DNA from: Anaeromyces robustus
Lineage: Eukaryota > Neocallimastigomycota > Neocallimastigomycetes > Neocallimastigales > Neocallimastigaceae
Length of the DNA: 64,000 nucleotides
Reading direction: 5' to 3'
NCBI GenBank assembly: GCA_002104895.1
Contig: MCFG01000025.1
Span: 255,001 to 319,000 of the forward strand
Each line of letters begins with the position of its first letter. Position 1 is the first letter of the stretch. The notes below the pieces were generated by a model. That model made no database searches. It was not told the DNA's origin and saw nothing but the letters and a program-made list of their open reading frames with translations. The position numbers and the translations under genes are program-made. Positions 34,731 to 48,119 of the stretch are shown here, piece after piece.

Positions 34731-35291
34731 AAACTATAAAATAAATTAAAAAATTAAAAAAATTAAAAATTAAAACTAAACTAAACTAAACTAAACTAAA
34801 AAAAAAGATAAAAAAAAAATAGTATAGTATGATATAATATAATATAATATAATATGTATATATATATTTAAATATATATAAAAAAATGTTATTAATAATC
34901 AATAATTCTAATAACCGGTACATCTAAAAATTATATAGAATAATATAATATAATATATATATATATAAATATAAATAAAACGATATAATACACAAACAAT
35001 ATAATACAAAAAAACAAAAACAATATATATATATATATCAAGGTCATTTATTTATATAGATTCAATCATTTTTTTTTTTTATATAAACAGAGAAAGAAGT
35101 TATTTGAAAAAAAAAAAAAAAAAAAAGTAAAGAAAAAAAGGGAAAAAGGAAACATAAAAATAAGAAAAAGATATTATACATTATATAAATATTTTTTTTT
35201 TTATTATTAATTTTTCATTTCTTTTTTTTCATTTCTTTTTTTTATTAAACTTTACAATATATTAAATAGTAATAATGATATGTAATGATAT

Positions 35292-35323
<32 letters not shown>

Positions 35324-37642
35324 CATTTGTAATTAAAATAATAATTTATATTTATTTATATATTAGATAATTTTTATTTTAATTTTTTTTTTCTAAGCCT
35401 ATAATAATAAAAAATAAAAAAATAAAAAAAAAAATATAAAAAATAAAAAAAAAATAAAAAAAAAAAAAAAATAGTAAAAATAAAAAAGTATTATTTTGTA
35501 TAATTTATAATTATAAATATATATATAAAAATATAAAATTAATTTCTTTTTCTTTTTCTTTTCTTTTTTTTTTTTTTATTCTTTATTTTATATTCCTTTT
35601 CTCTTCTTTTCTATATTCTTTAATTAAATACTTTTTAATTAATTAATATTAAAACAACATATATATCTCATTCTCATTTGGTTACACTGACTCAAAACAA
35701 AAAATTAATAATAAATTAATACAAATTGTTGTTATTTATTATATTTATCATCTTTAATAAATAATAGATAATGTAATCATATAATCATTAGTTTTTTTTT
35801 TTTTTTCTATAATTATTAAATTGTATTTACTATTTATTTAATTTATTTATATTATTTTATTGTTATCATAATTATTATTATAAAATTATATTATTGTTTT
35901 GTTATTATTATAAAATTACTTATAATAAAATTTATATTATGATTTTATTTAATATAAAATTTTACAATTATATATATAATTTTAATTTTAAAATTATAAT
36001 AATAATATAGTACAAATGATTATATTATAATAAAAATAAATATAATTAATTATTTTTTTCTTAATTAATAAAAATATAATATAAAAGATAACAATAGTTG
36101 AAATCAGGTTGCTTTTTTTTATTAATATAAAATTAAGAAGTAAATTTTTTATTTTTTTAAAATATTTTATTAATTAAAAGATTTTAAGAAAAATAGAATA
36201 GTCAAAAAAAAAAATTTTTTTTTAATTATTTTTGATTAATAAATAGCACATTGTTATAAATTTCAGAATTTGAGATACATTTTAAAACATTTAAAGCAAT
36301 TTTATTTTATAATATTTATTAATTATTATTGTTTATTAATTATTATGTTTCAAACATTATTTTACTTATGTTTTGTTATATTATTTTTATTAATTAAAAA
36401 ATAAAATAAAAAAAATATAATTAATATTATTTAGATTGTTTAGTAATTCATTATATTTTGTTAAATAAAACGATAATTATTTTTTAATATTAATTAATTA
36501 ATTATAACAAAAAAACAACAACAAAACAAAAAAAAAAAAAAAATAAAAAAATAAAAAAATAAAAACAAAAATAAAAACAAAAATAATATATAAATCATTT
36601 ATAATTATAAAGTATAAAATAATATTATATAATTTATTTTTAATAATTATTATTATTATTAACAATTTTTGAAATATATTAAATAATAATAAGAATAATT
36701 ATGAATGACACTTTATTAAAATATAATTAATTATTTTTATTTGCAAAGTAATCATGCCACTATAATTATTTCGATGGTATGATCACTTTGATTTATATAT
36801 AAAAAGTAATATTAAAAATTTTTTAATTTATAAAATAAAGAGTATTCTTAAAAGCCTGAATTTATTATAATTATTTATTTTATTAATTATTAATTATATA
36901 AAAGTTTTTTTATTTATTTTATTATTTTTAGAATTTTATTTTATATTAATAATCATTAGAGAGATGATAATTAATTTTTATATATAATAAAATTAATCAT
37001 ATTAAATATTATAAATTTATAAAAATCTTTTTTTGTTATATAGAAACAATTTAACTGCCTAAATTAAAGATAAAACTTAATTATTATTAAAATTAATAAG
37101 AATAAAATTCAATGCTAAGAATATAATTAAATAAAGTAAAATAAAATACAAGATTGTTTTACTATTATTAATTAATAATAACTTAAAAAGCGTTAAAAAA
37201 TAATCAGGGATAATATTAATGACTAAATATGATTTAATAATTAATAATATTAATAATATTTATAATATTTTATAATAATTTTATATTTTTAATATTAGAA
37301 TGAAAAGATGAAAAAAGAATTCTTTTTTATTATTATTATTTTGAATATCCTTAATTTTAAATATTATAAAAAAAATAGTAAAATAAATAAATATTATTCA
37401 TAATTCCTAATTCAAAATTTGTAGATTATTAAATAATTTGATAATTCAAAGCTAATTAAAATAATTAAAACTTATGAAATCATTTGTTCAATTTTTAATA
37501 TTCATTTCTATTAGTGAATGACCTAAATTAAAATTTTTTTTAAATTTTATTATATATAATTTATATTCAATTAAAAAATTAATAAATTTTTTTTTATTTT
37601 AAATATATTAAAAATAATTTTTTTTTGTTATAAAAAATGATA

Positions 37643-37694
<52 letters not shown>

Positions 37695-38590
37695 TATAGT
37701 AATAATTATATAATATATTATTTATAATATTAGTTATTGTTACAATAAATATTATAATATTATAATATTATAATAAATATAATAATATTTATAATAGCAA
37801 TAACAATATTAAATGAAAAATTTAAAAAAGAAAAAAATTTTTTTTAAATATATAAAAAAAAATATTATATAAAAAATAAAAAACGGTCAATTAAAATTGC
37901 GGTAGACGGTCAAGTCAATTATAACTGGTATTAATTTTTAAACTCAACACTTTTTTTTTTTTTTTAAAATAAAAATAATATATTTATATTATAATAATAA
38001 TAATAATAATACGGCGTTAATAATGTAATCTTTATATTCAATAGATCAATAGATATTATTTTAAAAAATAATAATATTAAAATATTTTGTTAAAGAACTT
38101 TTCGGATAAAAATATTTATTTAAAAGAAAAAAAAAATAAAAAACGAATACATATACAATAAAAATTAATATATGTAATACATAATGTATACATTATTAAA
38201 CAACTAGAATACAAAATACAAAATACAAAATACAAATATTTAGAAAAAATTAAATAATAGTCTAAAAAATTAAATAATAGTAATAGAAATGATTAAAACC
38301 ACTGATTAAATTACTTTATTTCTATTTTAAGTTAATTTAATTGCTAAACTTAATCATATAAGACAAAATATAATTCATTTTTATTTTACCTAAAATAAAA
38401 TTGAATTAGTAAAAAAATTAAAGTTTTAAAAGAATCTACTAAAAGTTTTAGCCATTTTTTTTTTTTTTTTTTTACTTTTTTGATGCTTCTCTTTTTTATT
38501 TCTTTTTTTTTTTTTTTTTTTAATTAATAAAAATATAACTTATTTAAATTTGGAAATAATATATTAATAATATATTATTAAATTAATTTT

Positions 38591-38680
38591 ATTAATTGTA
38601 TAATATGTTATTAATATATTATTTAAATTATTTTTATTAATTGTATAATATATTATTAATATATTATTTAAATTATTTTT
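38591..38680. repeat. 45-bp tandem duplication
   Basis: The unit starting ATTAATTGTATAATAT occurs at 38591 and 38636 with a single difference (GTTATT against ATTATT). Confidence 0.85.
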
Positions 38681-38861
38681 TATTTTTCAGGGATCTGATT
38701 TTTTAAGAAAAAAGAATTTTTTTTTTTTTTTTACTAATCATTAATAGATTAATTATTTAAACTTACTTAGCCATAACAAAAAAAAATTAGTAATAATAAT
38801 AATAATAAGAAATTTTAATAAGTAGGAAAAAAAAACAAAAAACAAAAAAACAAGATTATTA

Positions 38862-38892
<31 letters not shown>

Positions 38893-39845
38893 AAAATATT
38901 ATAATAAAAGGATAATAATTTTTAATTATATTGGTTTAAAGGTTAATATTTGAAAATTGGCATTTGAGTTAATTAATTATTATTTAATGAATTATGAAAA
39001 GTGAAAAATTATGGCTTTGTTTTTTTTTATTTTAAGAATTATTATCCTTTCTCTCATTCTCTTTTTTATAATAATTTATTTTAAAATATTTATTAGTATT
39101 ATTTTTTATTTTTTGTAATAATAAATATGTAAAACTTATTAAATTATAAAAAATGATAACAAACCCGAAAATAATTACAAATAACAAAAGATATATAAAA
39201 TGTATTAGTAATTATTATTTGCATGAATGACTTGTTGTATATTATATTAAATTTTCAAACATAAAAAAAAGAAAAGTATAAAGTATAAAATATAAAATAT
39301 AAAAGTATAAAAAAAAACATGCAAAAGAAATTATTTAAATTAAAAGTATTAAAAACTATAAAACATTTTTTATAACAAATATTATTTATTAATAAAGTAT
39401 AAATGATAATAGTAAAAAAAAAAAAAACATAATAAAAAAAATGTATTAAGAATTTTTTCTATTTAAAAAAAAAAAAAAAGGTTTTCAAGCCAAAAAAAGA
39501 AAAAAAAAATTTAAAGTTTTTTATGACTAATAATCCAAAGAGGTACAAAATTACAAAATTTTTAATTGATTAAAAATAATGTTTTTTAATCAATAAAATT
39601 TTAATAAATCGATTCATAAGATTTACCATAAGTAAAGATTTATCTTTCTTTTTATGGTAATTTCTCCTATGAAAAAAATTAATAATAATTAGTAATAATA
39701 TACAACTATCATTAATTTAATAGGTAGTTATTATTAATTATTATTATTATAAATTATTATTAATATTATTAATATTATTATTAATATTATTTTTTTTTTT
39801 TTTTGAAGTAACAGAAAACCTTTTTGAAAGAAAGGAAAAAAATCC

Positions 39846-39848
39846 TAA

Positions 39849-39907
<59 letters not shown>

Positions 39908-39949
39908 ATATTGAAAAAAAATAAATAAATATTAAATATTGAAAAAAAA

Positions 39950-39984
<35 letters not shown>

Positions 39985-39987
39985 ATT
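39846..39987. repeat. AAAT arrays with intervening TTGAAAAAAA spacers
   Basis: Two AAAT blocks are separated by two near-identical spacers (ATATTGAAAAAAAATAAATA), so block and spacer have been duplicated together. Confidence 0.85.
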
Positions 39988-42900
39988 AATATGTATTATT
40001 TAATTAATAGATAATATTATTTAAATAAATAAATATAAATAAATAAATAAATAGATAAATAAATAAATAAACAGATAAATAAATAAATAAATAAATAGAT
40101 AGATAAATAAATAAATAATATTAAAAAAAGATATGGCAAAAAGAAATTATGTAGAAATGATTTAATAATAAATAAAGTTTATTTTTAATAAAAGAATTAA
40201 TAAAAATAGTCATAATCATAAAAATGTACATGAATTTAACATTTAATAAATAAATATAATTAATTTAAATAAATATTAAAATACGTAAAAGCTTATAATA
40301 TAATTATTATTAAATTGAATAATACCTAAATACATAAATAAATGAAAATCAAATTAATGTATTTATTTAACGTATATATTATAATACTTTATCAAGAGTT
40401 TACATAAATAATCTATATATCATCAAATAATTAAGAAATCAAAAAAAAAAAAAAGATAATCAAATATACAGAAAAAATTACAATAAAATTACTTTATCTA
40501 TTTATTGACTCGTTTTCTTTTACTTTTACTATTTTTTTTTTTTTAAAAGAGGGTCTTTTTTTTTTTTTCTCAAATAAAAAAAAAAAGACCTTTTTAATAA
40601 CATATCAGGAAAAAAAATTTTTATTGTACTTTTGTATATAATTATTTTTCATTACAAAATTATATTTCATTTTTACCAGAAACATTTTATTATAAATAAA
40701 AACTTTTATTGAGGTGAAAGTAAATTTTAATAATTAATTATTTATTAATTATTGGAACTTTTTATTATTAAATAACAAATAAAATAAAAAAAATATTAAT
40801 TTTATACATAAATATTCCCGTTTTAATTATAGAAAATTTTTTTGTATTCTTTTTTTTTTTTTATTTTTCAATTATTAAATTCGGTATTACTAAATGAATT
40901 AATATAATTAATATAATCAATTATTAAATTGATATTGTTAATAAATTAATTATAAATTAATAATTATTAAATATATTTTTCTATATATTTAGAATGCATT
41001 CAAATAAATGTCATTATTGAAAAGAAAAGTACAAAAATATTAAAAAAACATTTTTCTATTTTTTTTTATTTTCGTATAAAATTTTATTTATTAAGAAATA
41101 GGATCAAAGTACCAAAAAAAAAAAAAAAGAAAAGAAAAAAATCGCTTTTTTTATATTAGATTTAATATTTATATTATATTATATTATATAATATAATGAA
41201 TTTATATGAATATATAAATTATAAATATATTATAAATATATTATAATATATTATTTTGAACATCAATGATCTTGAAAATATAAATGAATAAATATATTTT
41301 AATATTAAACCATGTCTTTTAATAAATTATTAGTTTATACATAAAAAATAGTGCATAGAATATTTTATATTAAATAAATGTAAAAATATATTTTATACAT
41401 ATTTCTATTAAATTTTATATATATTAGATTATATAGGCTATTATATTAATATATATTAATTAGTATATATTAAATATATTAATTAATATATTGAATATTG
41501 AATGATTTCAATAATAATAATTTGGTTATTCTTTATTTTTAAAAATAAAAAAGTAAAGAATTATTGATAAGAGATAAAATAAATTCAAGATAATAGCTAT
41601 TAATAATGGAATATGATAATTATAAAAATAGATATGAATATTTATTTATTTCATTTTATTTATTTTATTTTATTATTTACTATTATTTATCTTATTTTAT
41701 CATTTTATTATTTATTTATTTTATTATTTATTTTATTATTTATTTATTTTTTTTATTTATTTATTTTTACAATTTTTTTATTATTTATTATTTATTATAT
41801 TATATATTTTTTCATTTATTTTATTATTTATTTAGTATTTAAATAAATATATTAAATAAATCTTTTTTTTTTTAGTTTCGGTATAATTATATAATAATTT
41901 AAAAAAGACAAAGTAATTTGTATATTATTATTATAAAATTCATATAATAAATATCATGCATTAAATTGAAATATATTATTACAATGTATTTTATGTATAG
42001 AGATTTCTTTTTTTTCTGGAATATTATATTTTATTTATATATTACAATATAAATAAATAATATTGAATTTATAAATATTTATATAGTAAAAAAAAAAAAA
42101 AAAAAGAAATCTCAATATGTATTATTGAATAATACAGAGTTAAAATTTTTATATATTAAATATTTTAAAAGACATAGAATAGAATAAAAAAGGAAATTTA
42201 GAATATTAAAATATTCTATGTAAGAAAAATAACGTATTGGATAATGTAATATGCCCATATATAGAAATTAATATAAAATATACTTTTTATACTTTAGAAA
42301 AAAAGTTGAAATAATAATTTTAAATTAAAAATTGATAATTTCACCTGTTACACAATGTGCGTGGACAACTATTTAAGAAATAAAAAATTTATATAATTTA
42401 AATTAAATAATATATGTATTTAAATTAAATAATATAAATCACTAAAAAATACTTTCTGTAAATCATATATTGTTTTATTATTTATATTGGTTACAATATA
42501 TTATTAATGGTATTGATAATAATAATTTTTATTATCCATTTTCCAATAGAATAATAAAAATTTTTTTTTTTTATCAAATTAGAATCATTTATATTATATG
42601 GCCAATATAATATTAAATGGTATATTTAATAATAAAAAGTTAATTCATTTTATATTATTTAATATAGATAATATATAATAATATTATTTTATATAGTTTA
42701 AAAAAAGCGAATATAATGAATTAATTAAATAATATATTTCTTATATATATTATAATATATAATATTTTTTTTTTTATTTTTTGAATTTAAATCTTCAAAA
42801 AAAAAAAATTTTTTTCCTTATAATTTTTTATAATAAATTTTTAATAAAAATAATTATATATTAATATTAATAATTAATAATTACTTATTATTTATTATTT

Positions 42901-43391
42901 ATTAATTATTATTTATTAATTATTAATAACTAAATAATAATTAATAATTAATAAATAGAATAAATAAAAATAATATAATAAAAACCCACTTTAGTTTTTT
43001 CCAATTTTTTATTAAATTTTTTTTTACTTCTATTTTATATAAATAGACGTTTCCTCCTTTTTTATTTTTTATTTTTTTTTTCAACCAAACAAAAAAAAGA
43101 AAAATAATCAATAATAAAAAATATTGTTATTAAAATATAATTATTATTACTTGTATAATATTTAATAACAAAATAATAATTATTATTAACAAACTACTTT
43201 AAAAATATAAAGTAAATTTTTATAAAAATAAAATAAATATTAAAAAATAATTAAAAAAGTAAATAACATAAAAAAAAAATAAAAAAAAATATAAAAAGAA
43301 ATAAAGATAAGAATAAAAAATAATTAAAAAAACGCGATATTAAGCTAATAAAAAACAAAAATAAACAAAAATAAAAAATTAAAACAAAATC

Positions 43392-43532
43392 AATTATAAT
43401 AAATATTAAAAAATATATTTATAATTTACCCCAAACAAATATTTATAAATAACAAAAAATTATAATAAATATTAAAAAATATATTTATAATTTACCCCAA
43501 ACAAATATTTATAAATAACAAAAAATTATAAT
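43392..43532. repeat. 66-bp tandem duplication
   Basis: Two identical 66-bp units (43392-43457 and 43458-43523) and the start of a third. Each contains the motif AATTTACCCCAAACAAAT, unusually C-rich for this region. They lie 600 bp upstream of the kinase start and could be duplicated regulatory sequence. Confidence 0.9.
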
Positions 43533-44121
43533 ATTTTTATTAAAATAGCTTATAATGTATATATTATATTAAGAGTAAATAAATACTCATTTATTTATAT
43601 ATATTTATATATACATATTTTTTTTTAGTATTTTAAAACATAATTATCATTTATTATTATTATTTATTTATCATAATTTTTATATTAAAATATTATTATT
43701 ATCTTTATATATTTATTATATTTATTTATATAAAAAAAGAATGTTATATTTTTAAAGTAAATATAGCTTAGGATTATTTTTTACTTCAAAAAAGCAAATT
43801 TCTTAATAATAATAATCATTTTTATTAATTCTTTGAATTAATAATATTATAAATAATAATAATAGTTATTTAATAATTATTATACAAATATTAAAGCATT
43901 TTTTTATCATACATAATTAAAAATTATATATAAGTTATTGTAAATTATTAAAATATTGTAAATTATTAAAATTATAAAAATATTGTCAATTAAAAAATTT
44001 CAAGTTATTGTAAAATATTATTAATTATCAATATATAAAATATTAAATAATTTTTGTAAAATATTTCCAAAAAAAAAAAATACAAAGTAAAAAATTTTTA
44101 TAAAAAAAAATAAATAATAAA

Positions 44122-45609
44122 ATGTCAATGAGTTGTAAATATTATTCATACTTCTCTTCAAGAACTCCCTTTAATGATGTTCAAAATATATTAAATAAAT
44201 TAAATATTGAAAAATCCTTACCAAAATCTTATCAAGAAAAAATTAAATATCAAAATTTATTTAATAACTCAAAGCCAGCAAAAATAAATAAACAAAATGA
44301 CTTTTTCACTATTAGTGAGGATTATCGCAATAATGAAAATGAAAACAGTTTTGTTCAATACCAAGATGAAAAACAAATAAAAGCCAATGCTTTTCATATT
44401 CAACAACAACAAGAAAAATATCTTGAATATTTATTTACAAAAGAAAAAAGTTTAACAATGAAACATCAAAGTGCTCAAAATATTAATGAATGGTTATTTA
44501 CAAAATTTAATAATAACTATTCTGAAGTATATTGTAAAATGTTTCCAAATGTTTATCAAAGTCAAAGCAAAGACATCAAATATTTAAACCAAAGTTATTT
44601 AGAAGAAAATAGACTAAAAATTCAAAATAACCAAAAACAAGTTTATCAAAATCAATATCCATATTTAAATGAAAAATTGAGAAAATGTAGTTCTTTTAAA
44701 TACTTATATAATCACAAATTAAATGCTGAATTTTTAAGTAAATATGAACTTCAAGATGAACTTGGTTGCGGAGGATTTGGATTTGTTCTTTTAGCTAAGG
44801 ATCTTAGAAATAATAAAAATGTCGCAGTAAAATTCATATTTAAAAATAAAATACCAAAATCTGCCTGGGTTCCTGATGAAAAAGAAGGATTCATACCTAT
44901 GGAATGTTTTATTATGAAGAAAGTAAATCATCCAAATATTGTAAAATATCTTGATAGTTATTCTGATTCTAAATTATTTTATATAGTAATGGAACTTCAT
45001 GGTAATACTTGGGCTAATGATGAAAATACTAACAAAAATGGTGAACAAGTTGAATATCAAAATTCAATGGATTTATTTGAATGCATTGAATCAAGAGCTA
45101 TGAGATTTACTGAATTCCAAGCTAAATATATTTTTGAACAAATATTTGCTGCTGTAAATTATTTATATAAAAATGGTATTGTACATCGTGACCTTAAAGA
45201 TGAAAATATATTAATTGATAAACATTTTAATATAAAGTTAACCGATTTTGGTGCTGCTTCATATTTAAGGGATTACAATGAAAATAATGCCTATTTTGTA
45301 AATAAATTTTTAGGAACACTTGCTTACGCACCACCTGAAGTACTTAAAGGTGAACAATTTGGTACAATTGCACAAGAAGTTTTTTCTTTAGGTACTTTAT
45401 TGTATTTATTAATTTTTGGTGAAATACCATTCAAGAGTCCAGAAGAAACTCTTTTCTCTAACAATATATATTTAAACGCACCAAAAAATGTGAGTTGTTC
45501 TCAAGAAATATTGAATTTAATAGAATGGATGCTTCAAAAAAGACCAGAAGATCGTCCTACTATGGATGCTATACTAAACCATCCATGGATGAGAAACAAT
45601 TCTATATAA
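44122..45609 (+). CDS. Serine/threonine protein kinase, PAS-kinase (PASK)-like catalytic domain
   Basis: A single exon of 495 codons. Residues 1-205 are polar and Gln/Asn/Lys-rich, with no recognisable domain. The kinase domain runs from about 208 to 492. Visible parts are the glycine loop GCGGFG, the lysine in VAVKF, catalytic loop HRDLKDEN near 354, DFG near 375, APPE in place of APE, and final HPWM. The segments VMELHG, DLFECIE, YIFEQIFAAVNYL and DFGAASYL resemble PAS kinases closely. The usual Asp of the DxWSxG motif is Glu here (AQEVFSLG), which is also the case in animal PASK. All catalytic residues are present, so it should be active. PAS kinases tune sugar storage and translation in yeast and animals. 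No PAS domain is visible in the N-terminal part. Confidence 0.85.
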   Translation: MSMSCKYYSYFSSRTPFNDVQNILNKLNIEKSLPKSYQEKIKYQNLFNNSKPAKINKQNDFFTISEDYRNNENENSFVQYQDEKQIKANAFHIQQQQEKYLEYLFTKEKSLTMKHQSAQNINEWLFTKFNNNYSEVYCKMFPNVYQSQSKDIKYLNQSYLEENRLKIQNNQKQVYQNQYPYLNEKLRKCSSFKYLYNHKLNAEFLSKYELQDELGCGGFGFVLLAKDLRNNKNVAVKFIFKNKIPKSAWVPDEKEGFIPMECFIMKKVNHPNIVKYLDSYSDSKLFYIVMELHGNTWANDENTNKNGEQVEYQNSMDLFECIESRAMRFTEFQAKYIFEQIFAAVNYLYKNGIVHRDLKDENILIDKHFNIKLTDFGAASYLRDYNENNAYFVNKFLGTLAYAPPEVLKGEQFGTIAQEVFSLGTLLYLLIFGEIPFKSPEETLFSNNIYLNAPKNVSCSQEILNLIEWMLQKRPEDRPTMDAILNHPWMRNNSI

Positions 45610-46389
45610 ATAAAAATATACCAAATTACTTAAAAAAAAACTTACGAAATATTTTTTTTTTAAGTTCTTTTTCGTGATATCCAAAAAAATAAAAATAATA
45701 ATAATAATAACAATAATTATTATTATTTTTTTGTACAATTTGTCTTACTAATAATAACAAATAGTAGTAAGATTAAAAATGTAAAGAAAAAGAAACTAAA
45801 AAATATTATACCAAGTTAAAAAAAACACAATGTATATATTAATGTAAATTTTATATATATATATTCAAAAAATAACTTATTTTTTTTTCTATCTATCTGT
45901 ATTTTTATATAAAAATTTATATTAATGTATAATATTTTGCTATAAAAAAAAAATACGTTTTATCTTTTTAAAAAAAATATATATTAGATATATATATTAT
46001 AAAAAGAAAAAAAAAAAAGTATTTAAATTTAAAATATCATAAATTACACTATCTATTTATATAATATATAAAAATAGTTTAATGATTATTTTTATATATA
46101 AACCATTTTTTATTTTATTTAAATAACTTTTTACTACTCTTTTTTTATATTATCAATTTAAAATTTTTATTTATTAAACTTTTTTTTTTAAAATATATTT
46201 TTATTTAATTTAATAATTATCAGTGAATTATTTATAAATAAAATAAAATAAAATAAAAAAATATTAACCGTTTAAAAAAAAAAAATGATTATTTAAAGAC
46301 TTTTATTTATATATAAATTTATGTGTTATTATAAGAAAGTATTGAGAATCCAAAGATTTTTTATTTATATAATTTTTTGTGTAATAAAT
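45610..46389. other. Intergenic after the kinase gene
   Basis: Only AT-rich DNA with A and T runs is seen; it would include the kinase 3' UTR. Confidence 0.6.
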
Positions 46390-46900
46390 AAACCCTAAAC
46401 ACTTGTACTTATTTTCATATCTCGCGAATTTTGGTTCATTCCCTTTTCATCGATTTATGCTATAGCCCAAATTCGTTATTTCGATAAATGAGGAAAAATC
46501 TTCATGTATTATTAAAGAAATAATTTCAAAGGAGCTTCCTGTTTCATCCTTTGTGAGGTTGGCTGACTTTTTAACAAAAATAGTACCAGTCATATTCAGC
46601 TTTTTGGAGTTGTTATTTGATCGATATAAATCAATACCTATTATTACCAAGAGCGTCGACGTCGAATCGATAAGACATAATAATAATATCTTGAATCGCG
46701 ATATTACTTCAACCACAGGGCCTTCGGAGTCATCTTCTTTTACTAGAAATGATGAAGATTGCCCAAGGGAGAGTTTAGTGGACACCACACTATCTTTTAT
46801 TATTATTAATTCAGATATTACTTCTTTGTCTTATATTATTTTACCATTTAGAAAGGAGTGAAATCTGAACAGTACCCTACACTGAAATTATAATTATTTC
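46390..46900. other. Higher-GC island, probable retroelement fragment
   Basis: Base composition differs sharply from its surroundings, and both strands have an open frame of about 100 codons (46553-46861 on +, 46788-46447 on -). I recognise no domain in either. It lies 150 bp before a LINE 3' fragment of the same family as the one near 5 kb, so it is probably another part of a retroelement, but its strand and function are unresolved. Confidence 0.45.
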
Positions 46901-47039
46901 AGAAATTTATTATATATTTTTCTTTATATTAAATTTATGTTATAGATTTTTTTTTAGATAGTAATTTTTTCGTATTTTAATCTATTTTATTTATGTACTT
47001 AATCTAAATGTATTAATAACGATTTTATTATAAATAAAA

Positions 47040-47900
47040 ACATGGAAGTGTATTTTCTTCCTTTTGTCTAATTCTTGTCCTAATTGTTGTTCATGTTGTT
47101 TCCATTGTGACAGTTATCAGAGAATTGACCATTGATTTATAAATTGTTTCTTATTTAAAAATCTTCGTATTGATCATTTCTCTGATCTAGATAGAAATTT
47201 TTTTTATTTTTTAGATAGTCTTTTTAATAGTTTAGTTAGGACCTGTAATAACCCTAGTGTGGATAATAGAATTAATAATATTGTTAAGGGTTATAAAAGT
47301 AGTAATAATATGAGGATTAATAGTTTAAGTAATATAGATATATTAGGTAATAGAAAAATAGTTAATAGGTATAGTATTTATATTTTTTTTAATTGGTGGA
47401 AGGAATTATGGTTTTAGTGATAGAATTAACAATAGTCCATACAAAAAGGAATGGGAATGTTTGTTTAAGTGTCAAACTGAATCTGGTACTTATTCAAAAT
47501 CCCCATTCTTGTTGCGATCTGCGGCTCTATTTAATGATATCATGCCTGTTGTCTGTAAAAGACAACATATATTGTTCAATAAATTTAAAACCAACCTCTC
47601 CAGGAACTTCAATGCTGATAACACAGTAGGACAGCCTAGTAGGGCAAATGCCGATCCTATTTCCGACCCTAGTGGAATAGGATAGATCAATTTTACTTTA
47701 ATTCTATATTTAGAATTAAGGACTTGTATGGATTTATTGTTTTTAAATATTATTATACTACTTTTTTTCCTCCAGTATTATTTATTATTATCTATAATAT
47801 TTTACTGATTTTTTATTTTTTTTAGTATCATTTTTTTTTCTTTATGTGTTTTTTTTTTTATGTATAATGTATTTTAATATTTAAATTCAATAAAGATGAC
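47040..47900 (+). mobile_element. 3' fragment of the LINE-like retrotransposon
   Basis: 47066-47645 is a diverged copy of 5094-5733 in the same orientation. Shared stretches include GTTATCAGAGAATTGACCAT and TTGTTGCGATCTGCGGCT. The last reading frame (47461-47685) encodes a basic, Ser/Pro-containing tail ending at TAG. A Cys cluster (CPNCCSCC, then HCD) at about 47077-47110 resembles the zinc-knuckle region found after the reverse transcriptase in many non-LTR elements. An AATAAA lies at 47890. Stops and frameshifts show that it is dead. The first few tens of bases of the match are more complete here than in the 5-kb copy. Confidence 0.75.
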
Positions 47901-48119
47901 ATACGAATTGTGTGATTTAAAATGAAAAAAAAAATATTATATTCTTTTTTATTTTTTATTATTTTTGCTATTTTTTTTTTTTACATTTCATATATTATAT
48001 AATTCCTTTCAATGTAATATATATGTCACATGTATGTTTAATTTAAATTAATTATTTTAAATAAAGATTAACCCTAGTCTAAAAAAAAAAAGCTATTAAT
48101 AGATTAACTAAATATGTAC

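Larger units (their letters stand above)
34731..44121. other. Long gene-free, AT-rich intergenic region
   Basis: No coding region could be supported on either strand over 9.4 kb. It holds AAT and AAAT microsatellites (37650-37693, 38866-38892, 39846-39987), poly-A/T runs, two tandem duplications (38591-38680, 43392-43532), an imperfect long palindrome at about 37725-37811 and a hairpin at 40552-40590 (GGTC plus T run against A run plus GACC). The last several hundred bases should carry the promoter of the kinase gene. Confidence 0.65.

Noticed and set aside
37340-37375. Second AT-AC-like donor (ATATCCTTAA)
   Set aside because: It is intergenic, with no flanking coding sequence and no branch site or acceptor in frame.
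41606-41846. Two overlapping hydrophobic open frames
   Set aside because: They follow from TTTAT-rich DNA; both frames are open only because the repeat lacks stops.
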